A DNA stretch of 64,000 nt, taken from assembly GCA_018057825.1 (NCBI GenBank), contig JAGPCY010000013.1:62001-126000 (forward strand). Direction: 5' to 3'. The stretch's first letter is position 1. The number at the start of each line of letters is the position of its first letter. The position numbers and the translations under genes are program-made. The notes under the pieces were generated by a model, which saw only the letters and a program-made list of their open reading frames with translations, searched no databases and was not told the DNA's origin. Origin of the DNA: Kofleriaceae bacterium. GTDB taxonomy: Bacteria > Myxococcota_A > Polyangia > Haliangiales > Haliangiaceae. Below are positions 25,822-37,300 of the stretch, one piece after another.

Positions 25822-26814
25822 GTGGTCCCGTCGTCCGCTGGTCGGTCGTCGCCGCGCCGCGCTCGGTCGCCGCGGGCCGTGGCGATCGCGGCCGGGCTGG
25901 TCGTGATCGGCTTCGCCGCGCCTGCGGTCGGTCAGCGCCGCCAGAGCGCCGACGAGGTCAAGGCCGCGGCGGCCTTCGATCGCGGTCGGGCCTTGCTCAA
26001 GGCCGGCGACTGGGACGGCGCGTGCGCGGCCTTCGGCGAGAGCGAGCGCCTGGCGCCGGCCGTCGGCACCGAGCTCAACCTGGCGCCGTGCCTGGCGCGG
26101 GCCGGTCAGCTCCTGGCCGCGGTCGAGCTCCTGGCCAAGGCCGAGGCCGGGGCCTCCGCCCTCGGCGAGTCGGCCAAGCTGGCCCGGGCCCGCGCCGATC
26201 TCGCGGCGCTGCGGGCGCGGATCCCGACGGTGGTGGCCCGGGTCCCGGCCGGGCGTACGATCGCGCTGGCGATCGACGGGGCCGCGGTCGCGTCGCCGAC
26301 CGCGCCGACCCCGGTGGATCCCGGTCCCCGGGTCCTCACGATCACCTGGAGCGGCGGCGCCCCGATCGAACGCACCGTGGTCCTGGCCGAAGGCGAGGCC
26401 CTGGTCCTCGAGGCGCCGCCGATCGAGGTCGTGGCGGCGTCGACCTCTCGGCGGTCCCCGGCGCGTCCGGCGCCGCGGGGCTCCGGTCGGAGGATCGCGG
26501 CCTACGCGGTGGGCGGCGTCGGGCTCGCCGCGGTGGTCGGTGGCGCGGCGGCGCTGGCGATCGGCCTCGGTGATCGCGCCGACGCTGAAGACCTGGCTCT
26601 GGATCCCAGCGCCGGCGACGAGCGCTTCGCGCGGGCCAGCGAGCTCCACGCCGATGGCACCGCCACCGCCAACCTCGGCGTCGGGCTCATGCTCGGCGGC
26701 GGCGCGGCGGTGGTCGGCGCGACCTACCTGTGGCTGACCGGTCGGAGCTCGACCGCTCCGACCGTGTCGGTCGGCAGCGGCGGGCTGCTCGTGGGCTACG
26801 CGGGAGCGTTCTAG
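25822..26814 (+). CDS. Secreted or membrane-tethered TPR-like protein paired with a kinase
   Basis: 330 aa from the GTG at 25822 (best signal-peptide position; no ATG nearby). Signal segment AVAIAAGLVVIGFAAPAVGQ, then TPR-like helices (AAAFDRGRALLKAGDWDGACAAFGESERLAPAVG), a beta-rich middle section resembling a PEGA-like repeat (about 130-205), and two hydrophobic C-terminal segments (AAYAVGGVGLAAVVGGAAALAIG and LGVGLMLGGGAAVVGATYLWL). The design is common in myxobacteria, where it is often encoded directly before a Hanks kinase, as here (2-bp gap to 26817). It may be an envelope partner or sensor for that kinase. Confidence 0.75.
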   Translation: MVPSSAGRSSPRRARSPRAVAIAAGLVVIGFAAPAVGQRRQSADEVKAAAAFDRGRALLKAGDWDGACAAFGESERLAPAVGTELNLAPCLARAGQLLAAVELLAKAEAGASALGESAKLARARADLAALRARIPTVVARVPAGRTIALAIDGAAVASPTAPTPVDPGPRVLTITWSGGAPIERTVVLAEGEALVLEAPPIEVVAASTSRRSPARPAPRGSGRRIAAYAVGGVGLAAVVGGAAALAIGLGDRADAEDLALDPSAGDERFARASELHADGTATANLGVGLMLGGGAAVVGATYLWLTGRSSTAPTVSVGSGGLLVGYAGAF

Positions 26815-26816
26815 GC

Positions 26817-28937
26817 GTGGCCGTCGGCCGCGGTACCTACGAGCTGGTGCGTCACCTCGCGACCGGCGGGATGGCCGAGCTGTACCTGGCGCGGGCGCCG
26901 GGCGCGGCCGCCGGGGAACCCTGGGTCGTGCTCAAGCGGATCTTGCCCGACCACGCGCGCAACCCGGCGTTCGTCGCCATGTTCCTCGACGAGGCGCGCC
27001 TCGCAGCGCGCCTGCACCACCCCAACATCGCCGGGGTGATCGACGTCGGTCGCACCGGCGACACCTACTTCTACGCGCTCGAGTACGTCCACGGGCAGAA
27101 CCTGCGCGACGTGCTCCAGCGCTCGGGCCAGACCCGGCGGCGGATCCCGACCGGCGTCGCGGTGGCGATCCTGCTCGGCGCGGCCGCCGGGCTCCACGCC
27201 GCCCACGAGGCCCGCGGTCGCGATGGCTCGCCGCTCGAGATCGTGCATCGCGACGTCTCGCCGTCGAACCTGATGGTCGCCTACGACGGCACGATCAAGG
27301 TGGTCGACTTCGGCGTGGCCAAGGCCGCCGATCGCATGACCGAGACGCGCTCGGGCACGGTCAAGGGCAAGATCGCGTATCTGTCGCCCGAGCAGTGCTT
27401 GCTGCGCGCCCTCGATCGCCGCAGCGACGTCTTCGCGCTCGGGGTGTGCGCGTGGGAGCTGGTGACCCAGCGCCGGCTGTTCAAGCGCGACAGCGACTAC
27501 GAGAGCATGCGGGCGATCATCGAGGAGCCGCTGCCGCGGCCGTCGCAGACGCCCGGGGTCGAGCCGGCCCTCGATCCGATCATCCTGCGGGCCCTGGCGC
27601 GGGAGCCCGACAGCCGCTACCCGACGGCGGCCGCCTTCGCCGATGAGCTGCGCGCGGTCGCGGCGACGCTGGGGCTCGACACCAGCCCGGACCGGGTCGC
27701 CGACTACGTCCGCGGGTTGTTCGGCTCGCCGCCGCTGCCGTGGTTCGAGGGCGACGTCGACGTGACCGACACCCACGTCGTCTCGATCGGCGAGCTGTCG
27801 GTCGACGACCTGCTGGTGGAGCCCGATGATGGCGACCTGGGCGCGGTGCCGGTCGCGCTGCCGATGAGCGTGCAGCCGACGGCGCGGCTGCGTCCCCTCC
27901 CCTCGCCGGCGCGGCCGCCCGAGGTGCTCGCGTCCCCGGCCGTCCTGGCGGAGCGCGCGGTGGTCGCGACCTTCACCACCGAGGCGGCAGCGCCGACGCT
28001 CCGGCCGAGCGCGCCCGCGTTGGGACCACCTCGACCCGAGGCCGCGCCGGCGGCGCCGGTGGTCGCTGCCGCGATCGGGCCGCGGGCGACCCTGACCGGT
28101 CCGGCCCCGGCGCCGGTGGTGCCGCCGTCGCTCGCGCCGTCGCCTCCGCCATCGGTGGCGGCGCCGAACGCGCCGTTGTCGCTCGCGCTCTTTCCATCGA
28201 GCGCCCCGTCGGTGGGGCCGCTCGTGCCGCCGTCGCGCGACGCGACCGCGAGCGTGTCCGCAGCGTGGGCCATCCCGACGCCGCCGGTGGCTCGGCGCCG
28301 CGCCGGACCGTGGATCGCGGTGGTCGCCGGGGCGTCGATCGCCGCGATCGCGATCGCGGTCGCGGTCTCGGGTGGGGCGGACGGTGGTCCGGTCGAGGGC
28401 CCCGCGCTGGCGCCGACCGCGGCGGTCGCGCCCGCTCCTGCCACGCCCGCGGTCGGGTCCGCGGCGGTCGCGCCGGCCCTGGCCCCGACGGTCACCGACG
28501 CTGGGCCGGCGATCGCGGCCGCCCCGGTCGCGCCGACGCCAGCCGAGCCCGACCCGGGCGCGCCGACGCCAGCCGAGCCCGACCCGGCCACGCCGACGCC
28601 GGCCGAGCCCGGGCCGGTCGCGCCGACACCGGTCGAGCCCGGGGTGCTGGCGACGCGGCCACGCACGCCGCTCGACGAGGTCCGGGCCGCCGCCGGTCGC
28701 AGCGCGCGCGAGGCCGCCGAGGCCTGTCGTCGCCTCTTGGCCAGCGGCGCCCGCGACGGCGAGCTGTGGTCCTTGTGCGGGCGGATGTTCTGCGCGACCC
28801 GGCAGGCAGCGCTCGCGCGCAGCGCCATGCGCCGGGTCTCGACGCGCCGCGCCGCCGAGATCGAGCGGCAGTGCCTGGCGTCGGGGGCGTTCTCGTCCGC
28901 CACCGAATGCGACGACGATCCGACCGCGTGTCGGTAG
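26817..28937 (+). CDS. Hanks-type Ser/Thr protein kinase with extracytoplasmic C-terminal tail
   Basis: 706 aa, GTG start two bases after the preceding stop. Kinase domain about 6-275: ATGGMAELYLA, Lys in VVLKRILPDH, HRDVSPSN, DFGVAKAADR, KGKIAYLSPEQ. All catalytic residues are intact. A ~200-aa Pro/Ala-rich juxtamembrane region leads to one TM helix (WIAVVAGASIAAIAIAVAVSG, about 500-520). Outside lie a low-complexity spacer with tandem PTPAEPDP-like repeats (28537-28640) and a small domain with six cysteines (ACRRLLAS ... LCGRMFCA ... QCLASGAF ... ECDDDPTAC). The exposed Cys domain may sense envelope state. Confidence 0.92.
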   Translation: MAVGRGTYELVRHLATGGMAELYLARAPGAAAGEPWVVLKRILPDHARNPAFVAMFLDEARLAARLHHPNIAGVIDVGRTGDTYFYALEYVHGQNLRDVLQRSGQTRRRIPTGVAVAILLGAAAGLHAAHEARGRDGSPLEIVHRDVSPSNLMVAYDGTIKVVDFGVAKAADRMTETRSGTVKGKIAYLSPEQCLLRALDRRSDVFALGVCAWELVTQRRLFKRDSDYESMRAIIEEPLPRPSQTPGVEPALDPIILRALAREPDSRYPTAAAFADELRAVAATLGLDTSPDRVADYVRGLFGSPPLPWFEGDVDVTDTHVVSIGELSVDDLLVEPDDGDLGAVPVALPMSVQPTARLRPLPSPARPPEVLASPAVLAERAVVATFTTEAAAPTLRPSAPALGPPRPEAAPAAPVVAAAIGPRATLTGPAPAPVVPPSLAPSPPPSVAAPNAPLSLALFPSSAPSVGPLVPPSRDATASVSAAWAIPTPPVARRRAGPWIAVVAGASIAAIAIAVAVSGGADGGPVEGPALAPTAAVAPAPATPAVGSAAVAPALAPTVTDAGPAIAAAPVAPTPAEPDPGAPTPAEPDPATPTPAEPGPVAPTPVEPGVLATRPRTPLDEVRAAAGRSAREAAEACRRLLASGARDGELWSLCGRMFCATRQAALARSAMRRVSTRRAAEIERQCLASGAFSSATECDDDPTACR

Positions 28938-29057
28938 CGCCGCCCGCACAAGTTGCGCCGGCCGGACCGGTGTGCCCGAGCTCTCGCAGACCTTGCGCGG
29001 TCGCCCCGTCGATCGCCCCGTCGATCGCCCGGCCAGCGCCTTGCAGAGCCATCGGCC

Positions 29058-30041
29058 ATGACGATGGAGCCCATCCACATCCTCCGCGGCGCGGTGGCCT
29101 GTGCGATCCAGGCCCCCAGCTCCCACAACAGCCAGCCCTGGCGGTTCCGGCGGGTCGGCGATCGGCTGGAGATCCGCGCCGATCTCGAACGCCACCTCGA
29201 GGTCATCGATCCTCTCAAGCGCCAGCTCCTGGTGAGCGTGGGCTGCGCGCTCTATAACGCCCGGGTGGCGCTGCGCGCCGCCGGCTACGCCGGGTTCGTC
29301 GAGCTGTTTCCCGACCCGGCCGACCCCGCGCTCATCGCCCGGCTCCGCCTCGGCCTGGCGCGCAGCCCGACCGACGACGATCGGGCCTTGCTCGACGCGG
29401 TGGGTCGCCGCCACACCAACCGCCGGCCGTTCCTCGATCGGCCGGTCGGCGAGGACGTGAGCGACGCCTTGATCCACGCCGCGCGCGCCGAGCGCACGAC
29501 CCTGGTGCGCCTGAGTCCGGTGCGCAAGCGCGAGCTGGCCGAGCTGGTCGCCGAGTGCGATCGCCGCCGGTTTGGCGAAGCGACCTACCGCGAGCAGGTC
29601 GGCGAGTGGCTGGTGCCGGCCGGCCGCTGGCGCAAGGACGGCATCCCGTTCGCCGAGAAGGAGTACGGGTCGTCGGCGTGGTTCGGGTTGCGCCGCACTC
29701 TCGAGGAGCCCGCGCTCGGCGAGCACGTCGGCTCGATCGAGCGCGATCGCGTGGTGTCGGCGCCGATGGTGGCGGTGTTCGCGACCTCGGGTGACGACGA
29801 CCTCGACTACGTCGATTGCGGCCAGGCCCTCGAGGCGGTGCTCTTGCGGGCGACCGCGCTCGGCCTGTCGGCGGCCTTCGTCGATCAGCTCCTCGAGTTC
29901 GAGGACCTCCACGCCGCGGTGACGACGATGCTCCCGCCCGACCGCGTGCCGCAGATGGTGGTGCGCTTCGGCTATGCCCCGCCGGTCGAGCGCATCGCGC
30001 CCCGCCGCGACCTGGCCGACGTCTTCGAGGAGATCGACTGA
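29058..30041 (+). CDS. Nitroreductase-family oxidoreductase (Acg-like)
   Basis: 327 aa. The N-terminal motif AIQAPSSHNSQPWRFR is diagnostic of FMN-dependent nitroreductases, specifically the duplicated Acg-type group of ~330 aa; RRHTNRRPFLDRPV and a second-half motif (LDYVDCGQALEAVLLRATALGLSAAF, then PQMVVRFGYAP) support this. Acg-like proteins keep an FMN fold with a lid that can block NAD(P)H, and in mycobacteria they belong to the dormancy regulon; a flavin-storage role has been proposed there. An upstream ATG at 28953 would add 35 unlikely residues. Confidence 0.88.
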   Translation: MTMEPIHILRGAVACAIQAPSSHNSQPWRFRRVGDRLEIRADLERHLEVIDPLKRQLLVSVGCALYNARVALRAAGYAGFVELFPDPADPALIARLRLGLARSPTDDDRALLDAVGRRHTNRRPFLDRPVGEDVSDALIHAARAERTTLVRLSPVRKRELAELVAECDRRRFGEATYREQVGEWLVPAGRWRKDGIPFAEKEYGSSAWFGLRRTLEEPALGEHVGSIERDRVVSAPMVAVFATSGDDDLDYVDCGQALEAVLLRATALGLSAAFVDQLLEFEDLHAAVTTMLPPDRVPQMVVRFGYAPPVERIAPRRDLADVFEEID

Positions 30042-30046
30042 GCCGC

Positions 30047-30089
30047 TCACCCCAGCGGGGTCATAGCCGGGGCTTCCGTTCGCACGGAA
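30047..30089. other. Two adjacent stem-loops between nitroreductase and GNAT genes
   Basis: First TCACCCC-AGC-GGGGTCA (30047-30063), a third version of the palindrome found upstream of both toxin-like genes, here with one arm mismatch. Then TTCCGT-TCGC-ACGGAA (30074-30089), a perfect 6-bp stem. Neither has a T-run. They could terminate the nitroreductase transcript or regulate the GNAT gene starting at 30110. Confidence 0.4.
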
Positions 30090-30109
30090 CCTAGGCGATC
30101 CTCGCAGCC

Positions 30110-30658
30110 ATGGTGGTCCCGCCTGCGATCGAGGTCCCGACGCTGGAGACCGCGCGCCTGCGGCTGCGCGCCCATCGCGCCGACGATCTGTCGGCCTGCC
30201 TGGCGCTGTGGAGCGACGCCGAGGTGGTCCGCTACATCGGCGGCCAGCCCTCGGCCAAGGACGCGGTGTGGATGCGGATGATGCAGTACCGCGGTCACTG
30301 GGCCTTGACCGGCTACGGCTACTGGCTCGTCGAGGAGCGCGCGACCGGAGCCTTCGTCGGCGAGGTCGGGGTCGCCGACTTCAAGCGCGATCTCCAGCCC
30401 TCGATCGAGGGCGTACCTGAGGCCGGCTGGGCGATCGCCACCGACAAACAGGGGCGCGGCTACGCCACCGAGGCGGTGACCGGCGCGCTGGCGTGGGTCG
30501 AGGCCAACCTCGACGATCCCGAGCTGGCCTGCATCATCGACCCCGCCAACGTGGCGTCGCTGCGGGTCGCGACCAAGCTCGACTTCCGCCAGGTCGCCCA
30601 CACCACCTGGCGCGACCTGCCGACGATCGTCTTCCGTCGACCGCCGCGTCGGGGCTGA
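30110..30658 (+). CDS. GNAT-family N-acetyltransferase (RimJ/RimL-like)
   Basis: 182 aa. It starts with the Acetyltransf_3 signature PTLETARLRLRAHRADDLSACLALWSD; the acetyl-CoA loop is in TDKQGRGYATEAVTGAL (Q/R-x-x-G-x-G/A pattern) and the C-terminal part has IDPANVASLRVATKLDF. These are the hallmarks of the RimJ/RimL branch, which acetylates N-termini of ribosomal proteins or small amine substrates. The substrate is not predictable here. The gene stands alone. Confidence 0.93.
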   Translation: MVVPPAIEVPTLETARLRLRAHRADDLSACLALWSDAEVVRYIGGQPSAKDAVWMRMMQYRGHWALTGYGYWLVEERATGAFVGEVGVADFKRDLQPSIEGVPEAGWAIATDKQGRGYATEAVTGALAWVEANLDDPELACIIDPANVASLRVATKLDFRQVAHTTWRDLPTIVFRRPPRRG

Positions 30659-30677
30659 CCGCCGGCGCGGCCACCCG

Positions 30678-32471
<1,794 letters not shown>

Positions 32472-32486
32472 GCCGGCAGTGTCGAT

Positions 32487-32858
32487 CTAGCCCGCGACGA
32501 GCGCCAGCGCTGCGGTCAGGGCGATGACCGCGACCGCGACCCCCAGGACCGCGTGGGCCTCGCCCGGCGGGCGCGGGCGCGCCTCGAGGATCTGGGTCAG
32601 GGACACCGCCGAGACCAGGAGGCCGAGCGGCGGCAGGGCGAAGGCCAGGACCAGCCCGACGGTGGCCAGGCGCGCGCGCGGCGGTGGGGCGGGGGGCGCG
32701 GGCGGGGCGGGCGGGGCGGCGAACACCGGGCGGGGCACCGCCGGGGCGGCCAGGGCAGCCAGCGCCGCGACCGCCTGGGGATCTTGGACCTGCACCGTCG
32801 CGAGGACGGCGGGACCGTAGACGGTGGCGCGGAGCGGATCGACGGTGGAGGAGGTCAT
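32487..32858 (-). CDS. Small DUF4190-like membrane protein
   Basis: 123 aa. A cytoplasmic Ala/Pro-rich N-terminal half with a run of PPAP repeats, then two TM helices (ATVGLVLAFALPPLGLLVSAVSL and AVLGVAVAVIALTAALALVAG) separated by a short loop with RPRPPGEAHA. This helix-loop-helix pattern resembles DUF4190 (two helices with an intervening R.G.G.A motif). Function unknown. It lies 15 bp upstream of the acyl-CoA dehydrogenase and may be co-transcribed. Confidence 0.7.
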   Translation of the reverse strand: MTSSTVDPLRATVYGPAVLATVQVQDPQAVAALAALAAPAVPRPVFAAPPAPPAPPAPPPRARLATVGLVLAFALPPLGLLVSAVSLTQILEARPRPPGEAHAVLGVAVAVIALTAALALVAG

Positions 32859-32924
32859 GGCCCCGGTATCGGCCGGCCGGTGCCCGCGGTTGCGTCCCGC
32901 GCGCCGAATCCGAGGGCGCGTGGC

Positions 32925-33389
32925 TCAGGCCGGCGGCGGGGCCGGGTACCACCACCACCAGTGCGAGGTCGGCGTGCCCGGCGGGATCTGCTCGGGGCGC
33001 AGGCCGCCCTCGTGCTCGCCCTTTCGTCGGAGCAGATCGTCGACGCCCTCGCAGTCGAAGAACAGCAGGCCCATCTGTTCGAGGGCCTGCGGCCAGAACG
33101 TGCGCAGGGCCTCGAGCTGGGACCGCCGCTCGCAGGCGCTCAGCCACTCGTCGGAGTAGAACGTCGACACCAGCAGGCTCTCGAGACGGTCCACACAGCC
33201 GGCGATCGCGAGTTCAGCGGGGGCGATATGTGGTGCTGCGGCGGTGACGAACGGGACCCGGTCGTAGGTGGCGTCGCCGCGGACGATCGCGACCGCGACG
33301 GTGAGAAATGGCCAGAGGTCGGTCGCGGCGCTCATGTCCTTCGCGGCTGCGTTGCGCAGCGCCGTCAGGGCCTCGTGAGCCGAAAACAC
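32925..33389 (-). CDS. Candidate immunity protein, paralog C (GTPTSHWWWWYP family)
   Basis: 154 aa; GTG start at 33389 chosen because AGAGGA lies 6 bases upstream. Helical, soluble, no signal. The N-terminal ~100 residues follow the pattern FLTVAVAIVRGD..YD ... STFYSDEWLSACERRSQLEALRTFW. The C-terminal ~45 residues (DCEGVDDLLRRKGEHEGGLR ... GTPTSHWWWWYPAPPPA) are almost identical in the two neighbouring paralogs. It is last in a minus-strand row: toxin-like gene, then three paralogs. Multiple tandem immunity copies behind a polymorphic toxin are a known arrangement, but I do not recognise this family, so immunity is inferred from position. Confidence 0.55.
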   Translation of the reverse strand: MFSAHEALTALRNAAAKDMSAATDLWPFLTVAVAIVRGDATYDRVPFVTAAAPHIAPAELAIAGCVDRLESLLVSTFYSDEWLSACERRSQLEALRTFWPQALEQMGLLFFDCEGVDDLLRRKGEHEGGLRPEQIPPGTPTSHWWWWYPAPPPA

Positions 33390-33405
33390 CGACAGTCCTC
33401 TTGGC

Positions 33406-33891
33406 TCAGGCCGGCGGCGGGGCCGGGTACCACCACCACCAGTGCGAGGTCGGCGTGCCCGGCGGGATCTGCTCCGGTCGCAGGCCGCCCTCGTGATCTC
33501 CCTTCTGCCGGAGCAGATCATCGACGGTCTCGCAGTCTAGGTGCGGCGCGCCCGGGCCACCGAGCTCTTCGGCCCACAGCGAACACGCAGCCTGGAGCCG
33601 CGACCGGCGCTCACACGCGGCGATCCACTCGTCGCCGTAGAACGTCGTCGTCAGGAGTTCATCGAGAGACAACATGTACTCGACCAATGCGGAGCGCGCC
33701 GCGTCGACGTACGGGGCGGCGTTGCCGACGAACTCATCATCTCGCAGCGCGCCACGCACGAGTGCCCAGGCGTAGCCAAGGAAGGGCTCGAGTTCCGCAT
33801 TGGGCCTCTCCATCGTAGCGGCCGCGCGTAGGGTCGCGAGGGCGGAAGCGGCGTCGCGCGACGTGGACGTTGACGCAGGACTCGCGGTCAT
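33406..33891 (-). CDS. Candidate immunity protein, paralog B (GTPTSHWWWWYP family)
   Basis: 161 aa from the ATG at 33891, overlapping the stop of paralog A (ATGA). Same plan as its neighbours: ELEPFLGYAWALVRGAL, TTTFYGDEWIAACERRSRLQ, LGGPGAPHLDCETVDDLLRQKGDHEGG, ending GTPTSHWWWWYPAPPPA. It is the most diverged of the three in the N-terminal half, while its last ~120 bp are nearly identical to theirs at DNA level. Four consecutive Trp in a short acidic protein is striking and may form the surface that occludes a toxin. Confidence 0.55.
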   Translation of the reverse strand: MTASPASTSTSRDAASALATLRAAATMERPNAELEPFLGYAWALVRGALRDDEFVGNAAPYVDAARSALVEYMLSLDELLTTTFYGDEWIAACERRSRLQAACSLWAEELGGPGAPHLDCETVDDLLRQKGDHEGGLRPEQIPPGTPTSHWWWWYPAPPPA

Positions 33892-34361
33892 GCGGGCGGC
33901 GTCGCCGGGTACCACCACCACCAGTGCGAGGTCGGCGTGCCCGGCGGGATCTGCTCGGGGCGCAGGCCGCCTTCGTGATCGCCCTTTCGTCGGAGCAGAT
34001 CGTCGACGCCCTCACAGTCGAGGTAAGGCGCCCCGGGGCCGCCGAGTTGCTCGGCCCACAATGTCCGGACCGCTTCGAGCTTCGAGCGCCGCTCGCAGGC
34101 CCAGCGCCACTCTTGATCGTAGAACGTGCTCGTGAGCAGACCCTCAAGGGCATTGAGTGCCGCCGCGAGCCCGCCCTCGTTGTCCGCCACGAGGGGGGCG
34201 GCCGCTGCGACCATCGCCTCGCGATCGTAGCCGGGTTCGCCGCGGACGATCGCGACCGCGACGTCCAGGAAAGGCGTGAGCTCCTGCTCGGGCACGTCGG
34301 CCGCGATGGCGGTTCGCAAGGCGGCAAGCGCGTCCAGCACGTGGGTGGCGTGGTCAGTCAT
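33888..34361 (-). CDS. Candidate immunity protein, paralog A (GTPTSHWWWWYP family)
   Basis: 157 aa, starting 12 bp after the stop of the toxin-like gene (34374-39200), so it is the cognate-position copy. It is acidic and helical; key stretches are ELTPFLDVAVAIVRGEPGYD, TSTFYDQEWRWACERRSKLEAVRTLWAEQLGGPG, DCEGVDDLLRRKGDHEGGLR and GTPTSHWWWWYPATPPA. Its tight linkage to the toxin C-terminus and its relaxed codon use, shared with that C-terminus, favour a toxin-immunity unit. Other possibilities are a toxin chaperone or loading adaptor. Confidence 0.58.
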   Translation of the reverse strand: MTDHATHVLDALAALRTAIAADVPEQELTPFLDVAVAIVRGEPGYDREAMVAAAAPLVADNEGGLAAALNALEGLLTSTFYDQEWRWACERRSKLEAVRTLWAEQLGGPGAPYLDCEGVDDLLRRKGDHEGGLRPEQIPPGTPTSHWWWWYPATPPA

Positions 34362-34373
34362 CGAGGCTCTCGT

Positions 34374-37300
34374 CTATTGGCCGGACATGTACGTCGCGAG
34401 CACGACCGTACCATCGGTGTTGACACGAACGATGGCCCGCATCGGCCTATCGCCGTAGGTGCGGGCAAAGATCACGCTGTAACTCCCATCCTGGTTGTGG
34501 GCGATCGTCGACGTTCCGCCGCTGATCGTCTCCGACGCTGAGCGCAGATAGCGCGAGACGTCGTTGGAACCAAACCCGGGATCGCGATGGATCGACGGCA
34601 GCTCGCGGTAGTGCTTGTTGGCGTGGTAGGTGGCCGACGACTCGCTGCCGAACTGTAGGTTCGGCATGGCCTGCACCTGACTCGCCAAGCGGGCGGGATC
34701 GACCGCGGCCCCTAGCGGCGTCGCGCCGGCACGACCGGCGAGGTCTGTGGCGAGGGTCGTCGCCCGTGTGGTGACAGCAGCGTCGCTGACCCCCGCGTAG
34801 CTGGATCCCGGGGAGCCCTCAAGGACGGCAACATTGAACGCGTTGCCGAAGCCCTGGACCGGTCGTCCGAGGATCTCTGTGCTCGCCTGTCGCTCGGCGG
34901 CCGCCCGGCTGAGCGGCGGAGTCCCGGTGGTCAACGCGGTAGTTCTCGCACGTATCTGGGCGTCCAGATCGGCGCGCCGCCGCATGTACTCCGAGACGAA
35001 CATCTCGAACTGGTTGACGAACTCGGCAGCGTTGGCGGGGTTGCGGTCTAGCGCATAGCCAGCGGCGCGCTCGCGGAGGGCCGTCGCCACGCCGCCCGGA
35101 AGCTGCGCGTTCACCAGATCGGTCAATCGGGCCAGGCTGCGCGCGTCGGTCCCTAGTGACGCTTCCAGGCGCGTAGCGGTCGCTTGCCGGGCTGGCGTGT
35201 TGCACACCGACGGGTTGTTGACGTTGGTCGTGAACCAGGTTGCGTTCCCGTCGAGCTGGAACTGGAAGCGGAAGCGATAGCTTCCCGAGCGCGTGAACGG
35301 CGTGAGACGGGCCTGATCGACCGGTGACGCGCCGGTGGCCTCCAGGATCGTCCTGACGTCGGCGGCGTCGACCTCGGCCAGCCGGCTCGGGTGGATCTCG
35401 AGCTGGCCGTTGATCCGGAGCTGGCCGCCGGCGCCGGCCTCGATGCGGTGGGGCAGGAAGTCGAGGCCGACCTTCTTCAAGAGCACCGACGCGCCGGCCG
35501 GGCTCAGATCGCACACCCGAGCGACGCCGTCGAGCTGGGCGGCGCTGGCGCGCTCGAGGGCGCGCAGGGCGTCGTCGTCGAGGCCGGCCAGGCGGGTCCA
35601 GAAGGTCTCGGGGCGATCGGGCCACTTGGCGCGCAGGGCGGCGCGGGGATCGCGGGCGAAGTGCGGGTCGGGGCGCCCGTGGGCCCGGGCCAGCGCGCTC
35701 TCGATGGTCTGGCGGTGGGCCGGCGCGATCCCGGCCAGGCCGTCCATCTCGCGCATCGCCTCGGGCATGCGGTTGGCGGCGATGTGCTCGTCGATCGTGT
35801 GCAGCCGGCGCAGGGTGGCGTCGTCGAGGCCGTGGAGGGCGGCGCCCGACAGGCCCGACTCGCGGAGCGCGGTGGCGATCCGCCCGGCCGGCTCGGGGGC
35901 CAGGCCGAGATCGCCGGTCATGCGCGCGCGCACCAGCTCGGCCTCGAGCTCGACGATCGAGTGGCCGGTGGTGCGCTGGAGCGCGCCCAGGAGGTGGGCG
36001 CGGCGCTGGATCAGGCGGGTCAGCGCCGCCGGATCGTCGCGCATCATCGCGACCAGGCGCTCGAGCTGAGGCGCGTCGGCGCCGCGCAACGCGCGCAGGG
36101 TGTCGGCGTCGAAGTGCGACAAGGTCATGCGGGTCGAGTTGGTGAGCTGGCCCTCGACGTCGGGGCCGACGCCGGTCCGCACCTTCTCGGCCATCTGGGT
36201 CATCTGCCGCACCGACAAGACCAGGAGGCCGCCGGTCAGGATCAGGTTGGCGACCACCGAGGCGATCGCCCGGGTCTTGTCCTCGCCCGACAGGCCCGAG
36301 TCCATGATCTGCGAGATCTGGCGGGCGCCGTCGACCGACACCAGGACGCCGGAGATGACGTCGGTGGTGAAGGCGCTCCACAGGAGGAACTGGCCCTGGC
36401 GGGTCGCGGTCAGGACCACCGGGCCCTCGCGCATCGCCATGAACGCGGCCCGGGTGTTGAGGAAGCTGGCCGCGATCGACACCACGTCGATCGAGATCGC
36501 CAGGGTGTCGAGCCGCGAGTTCTGCAGGTGATCGATGAGCGACAGCGTGCCGGCCGCGGCGCCGGCGACGCCCGAGCCGATGATCAGCGCGGTCGCGACC
36601 ATCGAGCCGCCGCCGGTGAACGGGATCGCGGCGACGCCCAGGACCAGGGCCAGGCCGCCGAGCAGACCGGCGGCGGTGCCGAGCGACGAGTTGCCGGTGG
36701 TGTGGATCGTGCGGGTCGAGGCCGCGACGCCGGGCACCACGCCACCTGCGACGCGCAGCGCGACGTCGCCGGTCGGCAGGTGGTTGCGATCGCCGAACTG
36801 GCCGAGGACATCGTCGACCGAGCCGCCCTCGAAGCGCAGGGTCTCGTGGCTGGGGTCGAGGCCGGCGGTGGCGTGGACCAGGAGGTAGCGCGAGGTGTCG
36901 GCGGCCTTGCGCCCGAGGTACAGGTGGAGCCGGGTCTCGGCGCCGGTGGTCGCGTTGACGTGGATCGCGGTCACCGGGGCGGCCAGCGGCCGGGTCCGGC
37001 CGTCGCTGGTCGTGGTCTCGAACTCGGCGGTCGCGGCGTCGACCACGGCGAGCTCATCGCGCAGGCGGCGCGCGGCGTCGATGGTCTGCTGCGACTGCAC
37101 CGACTGCGTGTAGTTGTGCTCGGCGACCTTCTGGCCGCCGCGCAGGACGTGACACGTGATCGCGTAGGTGTTGGCGTAGCGGGCGCGGAACTGCGCGACG
37201 TCGGTCGTGCCGAGATCGAACATCTCGACGCCGTTGATCGTCGTGCGGGCGTGACCGTCGAGCTGGGCCGGCATGCCGTCCCACGACAGCGGCGCCGCAT

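Noticed and set aside
28999-29034. Tandem GTCGATCGCCCC units before the nitroreductase gene
   Set aside because: Only about three short copies in GC-rich DNA; no symmetry or regulatory pattern that stands out from chance.
26811-30050. A ~1080-codon minus-strand frame over the kinase and nitroreductase genes
   Set aside because: Low-complexity basic translation with no motif. Both plus-strand genes carry full active-site signatures.
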